A DNA stretch of 64,000 nucleotides from Pigmentiphaga sp. (GTDB lineage: Bacteria > Pseudomonadota > Gammaproteobacteria > Burkholderiales > Burkholderiaceae_B), in the NCBI GenBank assembly GCA_023228945.1, contig JALOAI010000001.1, positions 248,001 through 312,000 of the forward strand, written 5' to 3'. The notes under the pieces are model-generated. The model searched no databases and was not told the origin of the DNA. It saw only the letters and a program-made list of their open reading frames with translations. The first letter of the stretch is position 1. Each line of letters starts with the position of its first letter. This document shows, one piece after another, positions 49,059 to 58,435 of the stretch. A program made the position numbers and the translations under genes.

Positions 49059-50027
49059 ATGCTCCAGCCCGTTTGTGTCCGTTTGCCCAACTGGGTAGGC
49101 GATGCCTGCATGGCTCTTCCGGCCCTGCATTTATTATCCCGCGCCGGGTACTCCCTGGTGCTGGCGGGCCGGCCGTGGGCTCGCGATCTCCTCGCCGGGT
49201 TGCCGCACACCGACTTCATCGCCCTCGAAGGCCCGCTGCGGCGCGATGCGCAGCGCCTGCGGGACGCCCTGCATCCCGGCGGCAAGGGGCTGGGCACACC
49301 CTACCGCGGCATTTGCTTTCCCGACTCCCTTTCCAGCGCCATGGTGTTCCGCATGGCCGGGGTGCGTGCCGGAGGCTATCGCGACGACGGCCGCAGCCTC
49401 TTGCTGGGCTGGCCCATCAGCAAGCCCAAGGGCGATTTGCACGTGGTGGAGTCGTACCACTATCTGGCCAAAACGGTTTTGCAGCGCTGGGGGCACCAGG
49501 CCTGCCTGTCGTCCAAGCCGCCGCCCACGCTGGATCTCCCCCTCACCTCGGCCCACGAGCGCGCGGCCGCAACCCTCCTCGAGCGCGCCGGTCTGCGCCC
49601 GCAGGGCTTCGTGCTGCTGTCGCCCACCGCCACCGGACGCCATCGCGGCCGGATCAAGGCCTGGGGGCATTACGATGCGCTGGCGCGCGCGCTGCAGAAC
49701 GACGGTTGGCCCGTGGCCATCTGTCCACCGCCCCAGGAAATCGACGCCGCCCACCAGGCGGCGCCCAGCGCCCAGGTGCTGGGCGCCTTGCCGCTGGGAG
49801 CCTTTGCCGCCCTGACGCAAAAAGCCGCGCTCGTGGTGTGCAACGACTCCGGCACCTCGCATGTGGCGGCGGCCGCCGGCAGTCGCCAGATCACGCTGTT
49901 CGGCGTGACGCGCCCCGAACGCACGGGGCCGTGGTCGCCCCGCGCGCTTTGCCTGGGCAACGATGAGCAATGGCCCGATGCCCAAACCGTGATCGAACAC
50001 GCCCGGCGGCTGCTAAGCCAAGCCTAG
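49059..50027 (+). CDS. Heptosyltransferase-family (GT9) protein
   Basis: 322 residues from ATG 49059 (a TTG at 49038 is possible). GT9 marks: VRLPNWVGDACMALPALHLL at the N-terminus, LLSPTATGRHRGRIKAWGHY with substrate-binding residues, and VVCNDSGTSHVAAAAGSRQI followed by LFGVTRPERTGPW. Such enzymes add heptose or related sugars to the LPS core. It is divergent from msbA, consistent with LPS assembly. Which sugar and position cannot be told. Confidence 0.87.
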   Translation: MLQPVCVRLPNWVGDACMALPALHLLSRAGYSLVLAGRPWARDLLAGLPHTDFIALEGPLRRDAQRLRDALHPGGKGLGTPYRGICFPDSLSSAMVFRMAGVRAGGYRDDGRSLLLGWPISKPKGDLHVVESYHYLAKTVLQRWGHQACLSSKPPPTLDLPLTSAHERAAATLLERAGLRPQGFVLLSPTATGRHRGRIKAWGHYDALARALQNDGWPVAICPPPQEIDAAHQAAPSAQVLGALPLGAFAALTQKAALVVCNDSGTSHVAAAAGSRQITLFGVTRPERTGPWSPRALCLGNDEQWPDAQTVIEHARRLLSQA

Positions 50028-50168
50028 AACTCCGTAGGGCTTGATCTCAAGCGACTCCGATCAGTACGAGCGGCTGAGTTGCGTCTAGCCTATAGCGCAT
50101 CCACTCACTCGCGGTGTAGTCGGACTGGGCCTGAAGCTCCCCTTGTTCTGAAAAGCCACGGCACGCGC

Positions 50169-50744
50169 TCAGCGCCAGCCCAGGGGCCAGGCACGCCGGA
50201 CCTGCATGACCACGACCGCCACCAGCCCGGCCTTGATCAAGTCACCGGGCACGAACACCAGGCTGGCCGCCGCCGCCTTTCCCAGGCCCATGCCCGTGAT
50301 GGCCGCGAGCCAGGGAATGCCGATCGCGTAAACGATGGCGATACCGCCCACCACGCAAGCCAGCGCATAGCCCAGCCATTGTGCCAGGCGGCTTTCGACC
50401 GCTCCGCCCAACCGCTCGGCCACCCAGCCCGTGACCCAGGCCCCGGCAACCATGCCCACCAGAAAGCCGCCGGTCGGCCCCGCCAGCACGCCCAGGCCGC
50501 CACGGCCTCCCGGCAGCACCGGCAAGCCTACCGCCCACAACACGGTGTACAGAGCGCAGGCCAGCAGGCCCCGCCACGGCCCGAGCATGGCGGCAGCCAG
50601 CATGACGCCGAAGGTTTGCAGGGTGATCGGCACCGGAATGCCTGCCAGCGGCACGGGCGGCATCAGGCTGAAGACGACGATGAGGGCGGCGAATAGCGCG
50701 ATCAGGACGGTGTCGCGGGTGGACAGGGAAGTCGTGGCGTTCAT
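50169..50744 (-). CDS. bioY: Biotin transporter substrate-binding subunit BioY
   Basis: 191 residues with six TM segments. Family marks: TLQTFGVMLAAAMLGPWRG, GLPVLPGGRGGLGVLAGPTG and GFLVGMVAGAWVTGW, VPGDLIKAGLVAVVVMQV. It is the S component of an energy-coupling-factor biotin importer. BioM and BioN are not adjacent; BioY can act alone or with shared partners. Confidence 0.92.
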   Translation of the reverse strand: MNATTSLSTRDTVLIALFAALIVVFSLMPPVPLAGIPVPITLQTFGVMLAAAMLGPWRGLLACALYTVLWAVGLPVLPGGRGGLGVLAGPTGGFLVGMVAGAWVTGWVAERLGGAVESRLAQWLGYALACVVGGIAIVYAIGIPWLAAITGMGLGKAAAASLVFVPGDLIKAGLVAVVVMQVRRAWPLGWR

Positions 50745-50911
50745 GGCAACTCAAGTCGATGGAAACGAGAGGCGGCCAAGTCGATGAAGACAGGCCGATG
50801 GAGCGGGAGATAAGTGCGCGGACATTCTACCGGGCGTCGGCAAGCGGTCTATCGCTTGACTGCCGCATCGCCAGCCCCGCGGGCCATCCACTGAACGAAT
50901 ACCGGGCGGGG

Positions 50912-53353
50912 TCATGGTCCGGGACTCGCGATCTCGTACCAGGGGCTGGTTTCTTCCGGCCGGCTTTGTACCGTCACCTCGAGCCGGCCGTCCCGGACGC
51001 GGACGCGTTCGGCGGGTAGCGGCGCCATGCGCCGGCCGGCGCCATCGAGCGGATAAATCACAGCCGAGGCCTGGCTGGTGGGCCAGGAAACCGTGCCCCG
51101 ATTCTGTGTCAGCCAGGCGGGGCCAACACCATCGCGCGATGCCGATGGCATTTCCGGCTGATCGGGATCGGGTTCCAGCGTCCATGAGCCGCTCCCCGCG
51201 GGATGGCGCACGAAAGCCTTGGGGCGCGGCGGCGCGCTGCGCGGCTGGGAACCGACGGTGGCGCTACCCAATGTCAACAACAGGTGCGAGGACTCGGGTA
51301 CCGGCTTGCCGTCGAGGCTGCTCAGCAGAATGGCGGCATGGAAAGGCGCCTTCAGGCTCAGCGCCACATCGAGGCCCTGGCCCGCTGACTTGCCGCCGGG
51401 CTGCGGCCCGAAATAGCCCATCATCGTGTCGTCCAGGACTTCCAGCACGTCTCTCTGGCGCTCGAAGATCACCGTCCCGCCGGGCGAGCGCTCCCCCGCC
51501 GCCGTTGCCGGGAACCAAGGGTCGGGGCCATGCCCCTGCCGGTCGATGGCCAGGCGGTGGCTCCAGCCGTGCGTGGGCAACAAGCCGAAACGCGCTTTCA
51601 AGGTTGCCGCCAGGGCGGCGCTGCCTCCCGCCGCCAACACCGCAACCTGCGCTTCGGCGTCAAAGGGTATCGTCGGGCCCGGGGGCAGGGCCGGAATCCG
51701 TTCTTCACGAAACAGGCGAGCCACCTGCGCTATGGTCACGTACTTGCCCCAATCGCCCCGCAACGCAAAACTTGCCGGCGCCTGGAGCTGGCCACGGCCG
51801 CCATCGTAGTCGAAGAAGAATAGACCATCCCAATCCTGCAAAGAGGCAAAGGCGGCGACGATGGGCATGAACTCCGCCGCCGGCAAACTGGGGTATGGAT
51901 GATTGAGCTCGCTCACGACGAAGGGCTTGGCGGCGTCGCGCAAGAACGCCAGCCGCAGGAGATCATCCATATAGCGATTGCTGAGCGAGACGTTCCAGAT
52001 CCGCCAATTGCGCAACTGCGACATTCCTTCCGGAAAGTGGGGATGGTCGACGTAGAAATGTTCGTCGATATAGTCCATCTTCGCCTGCGACGTGAGGTTG
52101 AAGATACCGCCGAAGTCCATTTGCGTACCCGTCACGGGCACGGCAAAACCCGCCGCCTCCTGGACGGCGGCGCGCATCCGGTTGAAGTAAACGGCGTCGG
52201 TTTGCGCCAGGAATCTCAGGAAATCGCGAATGCGCGCGATGGCGGGATCGGGGTGCTGGTTCAGCGCCGCGGCGGCGGCGACGCCGTGGCCCCGCCATCG
52301 GGACAGTTGCCCCCGCACCTTGCGGGCCAACTCTTGCAGCGCCGTGCTGGCCACCTCCCCGCTCGCTGCAGGCGCAGGCATGTCACCGGCGCGCGCCGAC
52401 GCGTCGCAGCCGCCCCAGTGCTCGCAGGCCAGCGCCAGCGAGCCATATCGTTGCGTCAGCCAGGATTGCCAGAGCTCGCGTAGCACAGCGCCATAAGGCT
52501 CCGGAATGGCATCGCGCCACTCCCGCCGATGCCAGGCCCCCAGCAGCGAAGACTCGTTGCTGATTTCCACCATGCCCAGCGCCGGATTATGACGCAGCCC
52601 CAGCCGTTCGATCAGCTCTCGGGCGTAGACTTCCTGCAAGCCAACCATGCGGGGGTGGTAGACGGCGATGGGCGATGCCAGTGGCCGCATCATCGCACGA
52701 TCGTCGTAGGCGGGGACACCGTCGGTTTGCGGCTGAAACCGGTAACCGACCCGCAAATTAAGGTTGGTATAAATTCCTTCCTGGGCGAGCGCTTCGATCA
52801 GGAGGCGCAGCCGCCGGATCGCCTCGGGATTGAAGTCGGGAAATGGCCCTGGGCGCAAGATGCTGGCCGGCGGATCCTGGTTGCCCGGAAACGTATCCAA
52901 ATGGTGCAGCCGCACCGCATTGAAGCCCAGGCCACGCAAGCGCTTGGCCAGCGGCGCCGCCTGCTCCGGCGCCGGAAAGTTGCCGGAGAAGGTCAGGTTG
53001 ACGCCGAACAGGCGGAGGCGGCCACCGCCATCGGCGGTGGCGAAATGCCCCTGCCGAACCACCAGCCGGGAGCCCTCTCCCAGGGGCTGGTTCAGATCGC
53101 TGGCCGACGGCGCACCCGCCAAGGCGTCGACGCGCACCGTAAACGGATAGAACGCCGATGTCGGCAAACTGGTGGCCGCCAGGTTGCTCGACCACAAGCC
53201 CATGGCCGCCGCCGCCAAGAGCCCGGCCCGGCCCAATCCGAACCTTGCCGGCTTATCGTGCCAATTGCCCGCCGCGGCACGGAACACCGCCCATGGGCGG
53301 CGCCACTGAGGCCACCGATGGAACTCAAGCACCGGCGGCCTCCTGCCGAACAT
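50912..53353 (-). CDS. Large exported glycoside-hydrolase-like protein
   Basis: 813 residues. After a signal-anchor segment (about residues 30-55, GLLAAAAMGLWSSNLAATSL) there is a (beta/alpha)8 glycosidase-like domain: LFGVNLTFSGNFPAPEQ, GFNAVRLHHLDTFPG, the candidate acid/base in GMVEISNESSLLGAW, MDYIDEHFYVDHPHFP, and the candidate nucleophile in FVVSELNHPYPS. A beta-rich C-terminal part follows. The Asn-Glu/Glu pair suggests a clan GH-A fold. Substrate is likely the polysaccharide made by the neighbouring genes, which is inference. The ATG at 53353 follows GGGGAGA and overlaps the polymerase gene end by 29 bases. Confidence 0.75.
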   Translation of the reverse strand: MFGRRPPVLEFHRWPQWRRPWAVFRAAAGNWHDKPARFGLGRAGLLAAAAMGLWSSNLAATSLPTSAFYPFTVRVDALAGAPSASDLNQPLGEGSRLVVRQGHFATADGGGRLRLFGVNLTFSGNFPAPEQAAPLAKRLRGLGFNAVRLHHLDTFPGNQDPPASILRPGPFPDFNPEAIRRLRLLIEALAQEGIYTNLNLRVGYRFQPQTDGVPAYDDRAMMRPLASPIAVYHPRMVGLQEVYARELIERLGLRHNPALGMVEISNESSLLGAWHRREWRDAIPEPYGAVLRELWQSWLTQRYGSLALACEHWGGCDASARAGDMPAPAASGEVASTALQELARKVRGQLSRWRGHGVAAAAALNQHPDPAIARIRDFLRFLAQTDAVYFNRMRAAVQEAAGFAVPVTGTQMDFGGIFNLTSQAKMDYIDEHFYVDHPHFPEGMSQLRNWRIWNVSLSNRYMDDLLRLAFLRDAAKPFVVSELNHPYPSLPAAEFMPIVAAFASLQDWDGLFFFDYDGGRGQLQAPASFALRGDWGKYVTIAQVARLFREERIPALPPGPTIPFDAEAQVAVLAAGGSAALAATLKARFGLLPTHGWSHRLAIDRQGHGPDPWFPATAAGERSPGGTVIFERQRDVLEVLDDTMMGYFGPQPGGKSAGQGLDVALSLKAPFHAAILLSSLDGKPVPESSHLLLTLGSATVGSQPRSAPPRPKAFVRHPAGSGSWTLEPDPDQPEMPSASRDGVGPAWLTQNRGTVSWPTSQASAVIYPLDGAGRRMAPLPAERVRVRDGRLEVTVQSRPEETSPWYEIASPGP

Positions 53354-54632
53354 ACTGCCGTACTCTCCCCAGATGGGCCGACACCAGCATCGACGAAAAA
53401 ATAAACAAGTATCCCTGGAAGGTGAAGCCACGAAAGAACTCGCTTTCGGAGAAGTTCGTGACCACGATCAGGAGCAGCATCGCCCAATGCAGAGCCGCGG
53501 CCGACCGATCGTAGGCCGACAGGCGAACCAGGCAGACCAGATGCCAGGCCATCAAGCCCAGAAACAATCCGAACCCCACCGCGCCGACCTCGTTGAGAAT
53601 ATCGACATAGCCGTTGTGCGCCTGCAGCGGTATCCAGTTGACCGCATCGATGATGTACTGCGATGGGCTGCCGATGTTGAGCCAGAATGCGCCATAGCCG
53701 ATCCCCAGAACGGGATGGCGGGCGACGTCGAGCATGACATAGCGCCAGAGATCGGTGCGGCCCGTTAAATCCATGCTTTTGCCCAGCAAGCTGAACAGCG
53801 GCGCCGCCAGTTCGAGGGCGCCGGGCAAACGGCCGTACCAAATGAAAACGATCAGGCCCGCCACCGCGGCCAAGGCCAGCCCGGCGCACGACAGCACCGC
53901 CAGCAGATGCACCCCGCCGAGATAACGGCGGCGGGCCAGCATGTACACGGCCACGCCGATCACCGTCGACACCAGCGCCGTCGCGCTGCGCGACAGCACA
54001 ACCATGGCCACGGTGAACAGCAACAAGAACACCCCGGTGCGGAAATGGACGGAACGCGACCAGAGGCGGTCGACCCACAGCAGTGACGTGAAGCAGGCCA
54101 CCATCCCCAGCGTGTTCTTGTGCCACATCAAACCGCGCCAGCCTCCGTCCCGCATGCTGTCGACGCCGATCTCCGGGATCACCACCACCACCACCACGGA
54201 TAAGCCCAGCAATACCGTCAAGGTGTTGCACAAGACCTTGATCACGTAGTCTTGGCGCACGAACGGCAGGCATAAACACAGGCCCACCAGGATCACGCCC
54301 ACCAGCTGAATCGAGCGTTTGAGCGTGACCACGGGATACGGCGACCACAGAATCGTCGTCGCGGCCCACACGCAGAACAGCAGCAAAAAGGGATTGATGC
54401 GGCGCAAAGTGTGCAGCGCGTCGCGGCCATGATGCCAGGCCAACAGACCCGCGAGCGCAAATGCCGAACCCATGATCAGTTGCATGAGACGCGAGCCCTC
54501 CGAGAAAGTCTCGTCGGCCACGGTATTGTCGGCAAACAGATCGATGGTCCGGATCAAGGGGAAGCCGACCACGATCGCGATCAGCAAGCCCACGCACAGA
54601 AGGGACCAGCGATACCGTAATACGCCGTGCAT
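53325..54632 (-). CDS. O-antigen ligase/polymerase-like membrane protein
   Basis: 435 residues with about 11-12 TM segments. The Wzy_C-type stretch is visible in the large periplasmic loop and next helices: LTGRTDLWRYVMLDVARHPV, GIGYGAFW and QAHNGYVDILNEVGAVGFG. This pattern (R..LW, HPxxGxGxG, AHN) is common to O-antigen ligases and exopolysaccharide polymerases; with a flippase alongside it, polymerase is favoured. The ATG at 54632 starts the first TM segment; the frame continues upstream through the dispersed repeat, which is not family sequence. Confidence 0.85.
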   Translation of the reverse strand: MHGVLRYRWSLLCVGLLIAIVVGFPLIRTIDLFADNTVADETFSEGSRLMQLIMGSAFALAGLLAWHHGRDALHTLRRINPFLLLFCVWAATTILWSPYPVVTLKRSIQLVGVILVGLCLCLPFVRQDYVIKVLCNTLTVLLGLSVVVVVVIPEIGVDSMRDGGWRGLMWHKNTLGMVACFTSLLWVDRLWSRSVHFRTGVFLLLFTVAMVVLSRSATALVSTVIGVAVYMLARRRYLGGVHLLAVLSCAGLALAAVAGLIVFIWYGRLPGALELAAPLFSLLGKSMDLTGRTDLWRYVMLDVARHPVLGIGYGAFWLNIGSPSQYIIDAVNWIPLQAHNGYVDILNEVGAVGFGLFLGLMAWHLVCLVRLSAYDRSAAALHWAMLLLIVVTNFSESEFFRGFTFQGYLFIFSSMLVSAHLGRVRQYVRQEAAGA

Positions 54633-55053
54633 GGCGCCGCCCGGGAACCCGGCGGGAGCCGCCGCCGGCGCTACAGCATGAACGCCGCCAGCGCCGCGGG
54701 AGAAGCCCGCAAGCCGTCCGGCTTCGGCCGGATAAGGCCCCGCCGGGCTCCGCCAGGTCGGGCCGGGCGGGCGTTCAGGCGCCCGGTGAAGAACTCCGGC
54801 CTCCCGGCCGCGAGGTGGACGGGGCTTGCGCTTTGGCGCGTGGTCAAAAGTACTCATGGGGATGCTTTTTTTGCGCGATCGTGGGCTTTCCACCACGGAT
54901 GATCGACGCCGGCACATGCCAACCGGTTCCGCGAACCGTCTGAAACGGGCCGGGTGACGTAAAAAGACGTCCGGGCGAGGACGGCAGGATCATTTCCGGG
55001 GACAATAGCATGGCTGATTCCGGCCTCGACGTTCTCGGCCCCTTTCTCTCCGG
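54633..55053. other. Divergent spacer between polymerase and flippase genes
   Basis: 421 bases without a credible gene. It holds an inverted copy of the dispersed element at 54823-54847 and a GC hairpin near 54795-54812 (CCGGCC/GGCCG). The part from 54848 to 55053 is less GC-rich and may contain the divergent promoters. No clear -35/-10 pair was picked. Confidence 0.4.
54823..54847 (-). repeat. Dispersed TTGACCACGCG element (inverted copy)
   Basis: On the minus strand it reads TTGACCACGCG then CAAAGCGCAAGCC, followed downstream by GGCCGGAGTTCTTCACC as in the kynA-linked copy. It lies upstream of the polymerase gene, in frame with it but outside the conserved protein. Confidence 0.7.
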
Positions 55054-56325
55054 ATGTCTTCTGAAACCGCTGCAAGTGCGCCCCCCCGCCTGGCCCGGCG
55101 CGCCCTCATCTCCCTCCTCGACCAGGCTTGGCTGAGCCTGCTCAACCTGGCACTGGGCCTGCTGCTGATCCGGCTGACGGCCAAAGAGGCCTATGGGATC
55201 TATGCCCAACTCTATGTGGCCGGGCTGTTTGCGGCCAGTATGGCCGAAGCCTTGATCACCAATCCGCTCACCACGCTGGCGGCGGGCAGCCCGGCGGAAC
55301 GCCGGGAAGAGCTGATCGCCCACCTCGCCCGCTTCCAGGGCTACCTCAGTACCGGGGTCGCCCTCGCGTTCGGTGTGGGCGCCGCCGTTGTGCTCTGGCA
55401 TACCGGCCTGCCATCGCCCTGGATGCTCGGCCTGGCATTCGCCATCTACGTCAAAGCCAGCGCCATGCGCGAGTTCCGCCGCAGCGTCACCTTCCTGGAC
55501 CATCAACCTCAAAGGGTTTTCAAGCTCGATCTCGCTTACGGCCTGGCAATGACGGCGGGCATCGCCCTGCTGGTGGGAGTGGGCTGGCTGGAGCTGACGA
55601 CGGTCTTCCTTGTGCTGGCGGCAGCCAACGTGCTGGCGCTGTGGCGGCAGCCCGCCCTGCCAGCCGCGGCCGGCAAGCCCGAAGCCTACCGCGCCGCCCT
55701 CGGCGAGGCGTGGCGGCGCGGCAAGCTCGGCCTCATGGGCGCGGCCCTGGCCTGGACGGTCAATTACAGCTATTTGTACATTGCGGCCGCCTGGCTGGGA
55801 GCCGCGGCCTCGGCCGACCTGAACGCCTCCCGTCTGCTCTTGATGCCGATCTCGCTGAGCGTGGTTGCCTGGTCGCGCGTGGCGAGGCCTGCGCTCGGCG
55901 TCCATCTCGTGCGCAACGAATGGGCTGCGCTGCAGCGGCTGGTCACGCTGTCGGCGCTGGCGATCACCGCGCTCACCGCCGCCTATGCCGGGGCCTTATG
56001 GCTCAGCCTGCCTTGGCTCGGCCCCCAATTATTGGGCGACAAATATGCCCATGCCCATACCTTGGTGGCGGCCTGGGGCGCATACTTTGCCATCAACGGG
56101 GTACGCTGGGTGTATAGCGCCGTCTTGATCGCCCAGGACCGCTACGGCTATATGCTGATGGCGGCCTGCGTCTCGGTGTTCATGCTGGCGCTGGCCATCG
56201 GCTTTGCCATCCCCCGCTTCGGTACGCTGGGCGCTATCCTCACGCTCATTCTGGTCGAGGCCATCGATCTGATCCTGATCTGGGCCGCCTATCGGTTCTC
56301 CCTCCGACGCCAAGCCGCCAAATGA
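55054..56325 (+). CDS. Polysaccharide flippase (Wzx/MATE-like)
   Basis: 423 residues, about 12 TM segments. It begins ARRALISLLDQAWLSLLNLA and contains LIRLTAKEAYGIYAQLYVAG, typical of polysaccharide transporters of the MOP superfamily. It would move lipid-linked repeat units across the inner membrane for the polymerase encoded divergently. Its stop overlaps the GT2 start (ATGA), giving a three-gene unit with the glycosyltransferase and FemAB-like genes. Confidence 0.85.
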   Translation: MSSETAASAPPRLARRALISLLDQAWLSLLNLALGLLLIRLTAKEAYGIYAQLYVAGLFAASMAEALITNPLTTLAAGSPAERREELIAHLARFQGYLSTGVALAFGVGAAVVLWHTGLPSPWMLGLAFAIYVKASAMREFRRSVTFLDHQPQRVFKLDLAYGLAMTAGIALLVGVGWLELTTVFLVLAAANVLALWRQPALPAAAGKPEAYRAALGEAWRRGKLGLMGAALAWTVNYSYLYIAAAWLGAAASADLNASRLLLMPISLSVVAWSRVARPALGVHLVRNEWAALQRLVTLSALAITALTAAYAGALWLSLPWLGPQLLGDKYAHAHTLVAAWGAYFAINGVRWVYSAVLIAQDRYGYMLMAACVSVFMLALAIGFAIPRFGTLGAILTLILVEAIDLILIWAAYRFSLRRQAAK

Positions 56326-57257
56326 ACCCTAGCCATACCGCTGTCGATATCAGCATCTGCATTTGCACCTATAAACGCCCGGCGCAACTCCAGATCTTGC
56401 TGGAGGCCATCACCCGGCAGGAACGGCACGATCTGCGCCTGGAAATCGTGGTGGCGGACAACGATCCCGCCGGGAGCGCCCTGGAGCACCTCGAACTCTT
56501 CGCGGCCTCGCTGCCCCTACCGTTGCAGAGCCGTCACGTCACCACGCCCAATATCGCGCTGGCGCGCAACGCCACCGTGCACGCCGCGCGCGGCGACTGG
56601 ATCCTGTTCGTGGACGACGACGAAGAGCCGGACCCGGGCTGGATCACGGCTCTGGTGCGAACCCAGCGTGCCCATCAGGCCGATGCCGTCTTCGGGCCCG
56701 TGCTGCCGCGTTACGCCCGGGGTACGCCGGGCTGGATGCGCGCCGGCGGCTTCTTCGATCGGCCGCGGCACGCCACCGGCACCCGGATCGGCGTGGGTGA
56801 CACCCGCACCGGCAACGTGCTGGTGCGACGCCAGCTCTTGCTCGAACTCCCCGGCCCTTTCGATGAAGCCTATGGCCGTACCGGGGGATCCGATACGATC
56901 CTCTTCGGCCAACTCCTCGCACGCGGCGCCGTGCTGGTCTGGTGCGACGAGGCCGCCGTGCGCGAAGACGTCCCGCCCGACCGCGCCACCCTGCGCTGGC
57001 TGCTGCAGCGCAGCTTTCGAGGCGGTCAATCTTTCGTGCGATCCGAGTTGCAGCCTCTCACCGGAAGAAAACGACTGGCGCGCCTCTTGTATCTGGGCGT
57101 CCGCGCCCTCCTGCAACTGCTGATTGCGGCGCTCCTGGCGCTGGGCTGGCTACCATTCTCACGGATCCGCGCGGCGACATGGTTGCGCACCGCCGCCGCG
57201 CAGATGGGCAAGCTATCCAGTCTGGCGGGGCATCGTTACCAGGAGTATCGCCATTGA
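56322..57257 (+). CDS. Family 2 glycosyltransferase (first)
   Basis: 311 residues. GT-A fold: ISICICTYKRPAQLQILLEA, VVADNDPAGSA, TPNIALARNATVHAARGDWI, and the metal-binding LFVDDDEEPDPGW; TGGSDTILFGQLLARGAVLV holds the probable catalytic region. A hydrophobic C-terminal segment (LLQLLIAALLALGWLPF) may anchor it to the membrane. Overlaps the flippase (ATGA) and the FemAB-like gene (TTGA). Sugar unknown. Confidence 0.9.
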   Translation: MNPSHTAVDISICICTYKRPAQLQILLEAITRQERHDLRLEIVVADNDPAGSALEHLELFAASLPLPLQSRHVTTPNIALARNATVHAARGDWILFVDDDEEPDPGWITALVRTQRAHQADAVFGPVLPRYARGTPGWMRAGGFFDRPRHATGTRIGVGDTRTGNVLVRRQLLLELPGPFDEAYGRTGGSDTILFGQLLARGAVLVWCDEAAVREDVPPDRATLRWLLQRSFRGGQSFVRSELQPLTGRKRLARLLYLGVRALLQLLIAALLALGWLPFSRIRAATWLRTAAAQMGKLSSLAGHRYQEYRH

Positions 57258-58435
57258 AGCCCTCGTCCCCCGTCATTCTCAAACTCGAGGCGGCGCCTTT
57301 TGCCGCTTGTCGCCTGGTACTGCATACGACGCTCGAAACGGCTCGCCGGCGCTGGCTACAAACGCTCGCCGCCGGCGCCGGCAGCGTGTTCCAAACCTGG
57401 GATTGGAACACCGCCTGGTATGAAACCATCGGCCGGCGCCAGGGTGTACTGCCGCGCATCGTCGAACTGCGCGACCCGGCAGACCAGACCCTCGTGCTCT
57501 GGCCGCTGGGCCTGTATCGCCGGCAGGGTTTGCACGTTCTGGATTTCCTGGGCGACATCGTGACGGATTACCGGGCGCCGATCATCACCCCCGGTTTTCG
57601 GGGATCAGAACATCCCGAAGACTTCAACGCACTCTGGCGCCGCGTCGTGCTCCTGGCCGGCCCAGCCGACGTCGTTGATCTGCGCCGCATGCCCGCCCGG
57701 CTCGACGCCCTTGCCAACCCGATGGCAAGCCTCCCCGAGGCTCGCCATACCGAAAACGCCTATGGCATGGCCTTGCCGGCCACCATCGCCGAGCTGCATG
57801 CCCGGCAGTCCGCCAAGCGCCTGGCCGATAACCGGCGCAGCTTGCGCCGCCTGGCCGAGTTCGGCAGCGTGCGGATGGAACCGGTTCAGTCCGAGGCCAG
57901 CCGCGACGCCGTGATCCGGACGATGGCGGAGCAAAAGTCGCGGCGTTGGCGGCAAACCGGCAGCCGGGACTGGTTCGCGGAACCGGGCTACCTGGAGTTC
58001 TATCGCACGCTGCGCTTCGACGAAACACCCGAGGCCAGCGTCAATGTCGCCAGCATGGCGATCGGCGACACTTGGGTGGCCACCCATTGGGGTCTCGTCT
58101 TCCGCGGCCGCCTTTACTGGATACTGCCCACTTACGCCGAAGGCCCCTGGACGCGCTACTCCTGCGGACGACAGTTATTGCAGGCCATGGTGGAATGGAG
58201 CATCGCCCAAGGCCATGAGGTTTTCGACTTCACGGTGGGCGACGAGGCCTACAAAAAAGACTGGGTCGCCGAGCCCGATCCGCTCTACTCCTGGCAAGCC
58301 GCGCTCAGTCTGCGCGGCGGGCTCTGGCTGGCCAGGCAAAGGCTGCGCGAATGGGCCCGGCGCCAGGCCTGGCTGCGCCGGGCGGTACGGCGCTGGCGAA
58401 GCCGGCCGTTCAACGCTCCCGCTGCCAGGCATTGA
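57254..58435 (+). CDS. FemAB/GNAT-like acyltransferase of the polysaccharide cluster
   Basis: 393 residues. The GNAT-type double domain shows VFQTWDWNTAWYETIGRRQG, RSLRRLAEFGSVRMEPVQSE and the C-terminal WILPTYAEGPWTRYSCGRQL, GHEVFDFTVGDEAYKKDWV (the FDFTxGDExYKxxW pattern of CelD/BcsL-like proteins). It probably adds an acyl or amino-acyl group to the polysaccharide or its lipid-linked unit. A TTG start at 57254, overlapping the GT2 stop and after CAGGAG, was chosen. Its end overlaps the convergent deacetylase gene by 26 bases. Confidence 0.82.
   Translation: MKPSSPVILKLEAAPFAACRLVLHTTLETARRRWLQTLAAGAGSVFQTWDWNTAWYETIGRRQGVLPRIVELRDPADQTLVLWPLGLYRRQGLHVLDFLGDIVTDYRAPIITPGFRGSEHPEDFNALWRRVVLLAGPADVVDLRRMPARLDALANPMASLPEARHTENAYGMALPATIAELHARQSAKRLADNRRSLRRLAEFGSVRMEPVQSEASRDAVIRTMAEQKSRRWRQTGSRDWFAEPGYLEFYRTLRFDETPEASVNVASMAIGDTWVATHWGLVFRGRLYWILPTYAEGPWTRYSCGRQLLQAMVEWSIAQGHEVFDFTVGDEAYKKDWVAEPDPLYSWQAALSLRGGLWLARQRLREWARRQAWLRRAVRRWRSRPFNAPAARH

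Noticed and set aside
53325..54917. Longer polymerase start at 54917
   Set aside because: The extra 95 codons translate the dispersed repeat and have no membrane or family character.
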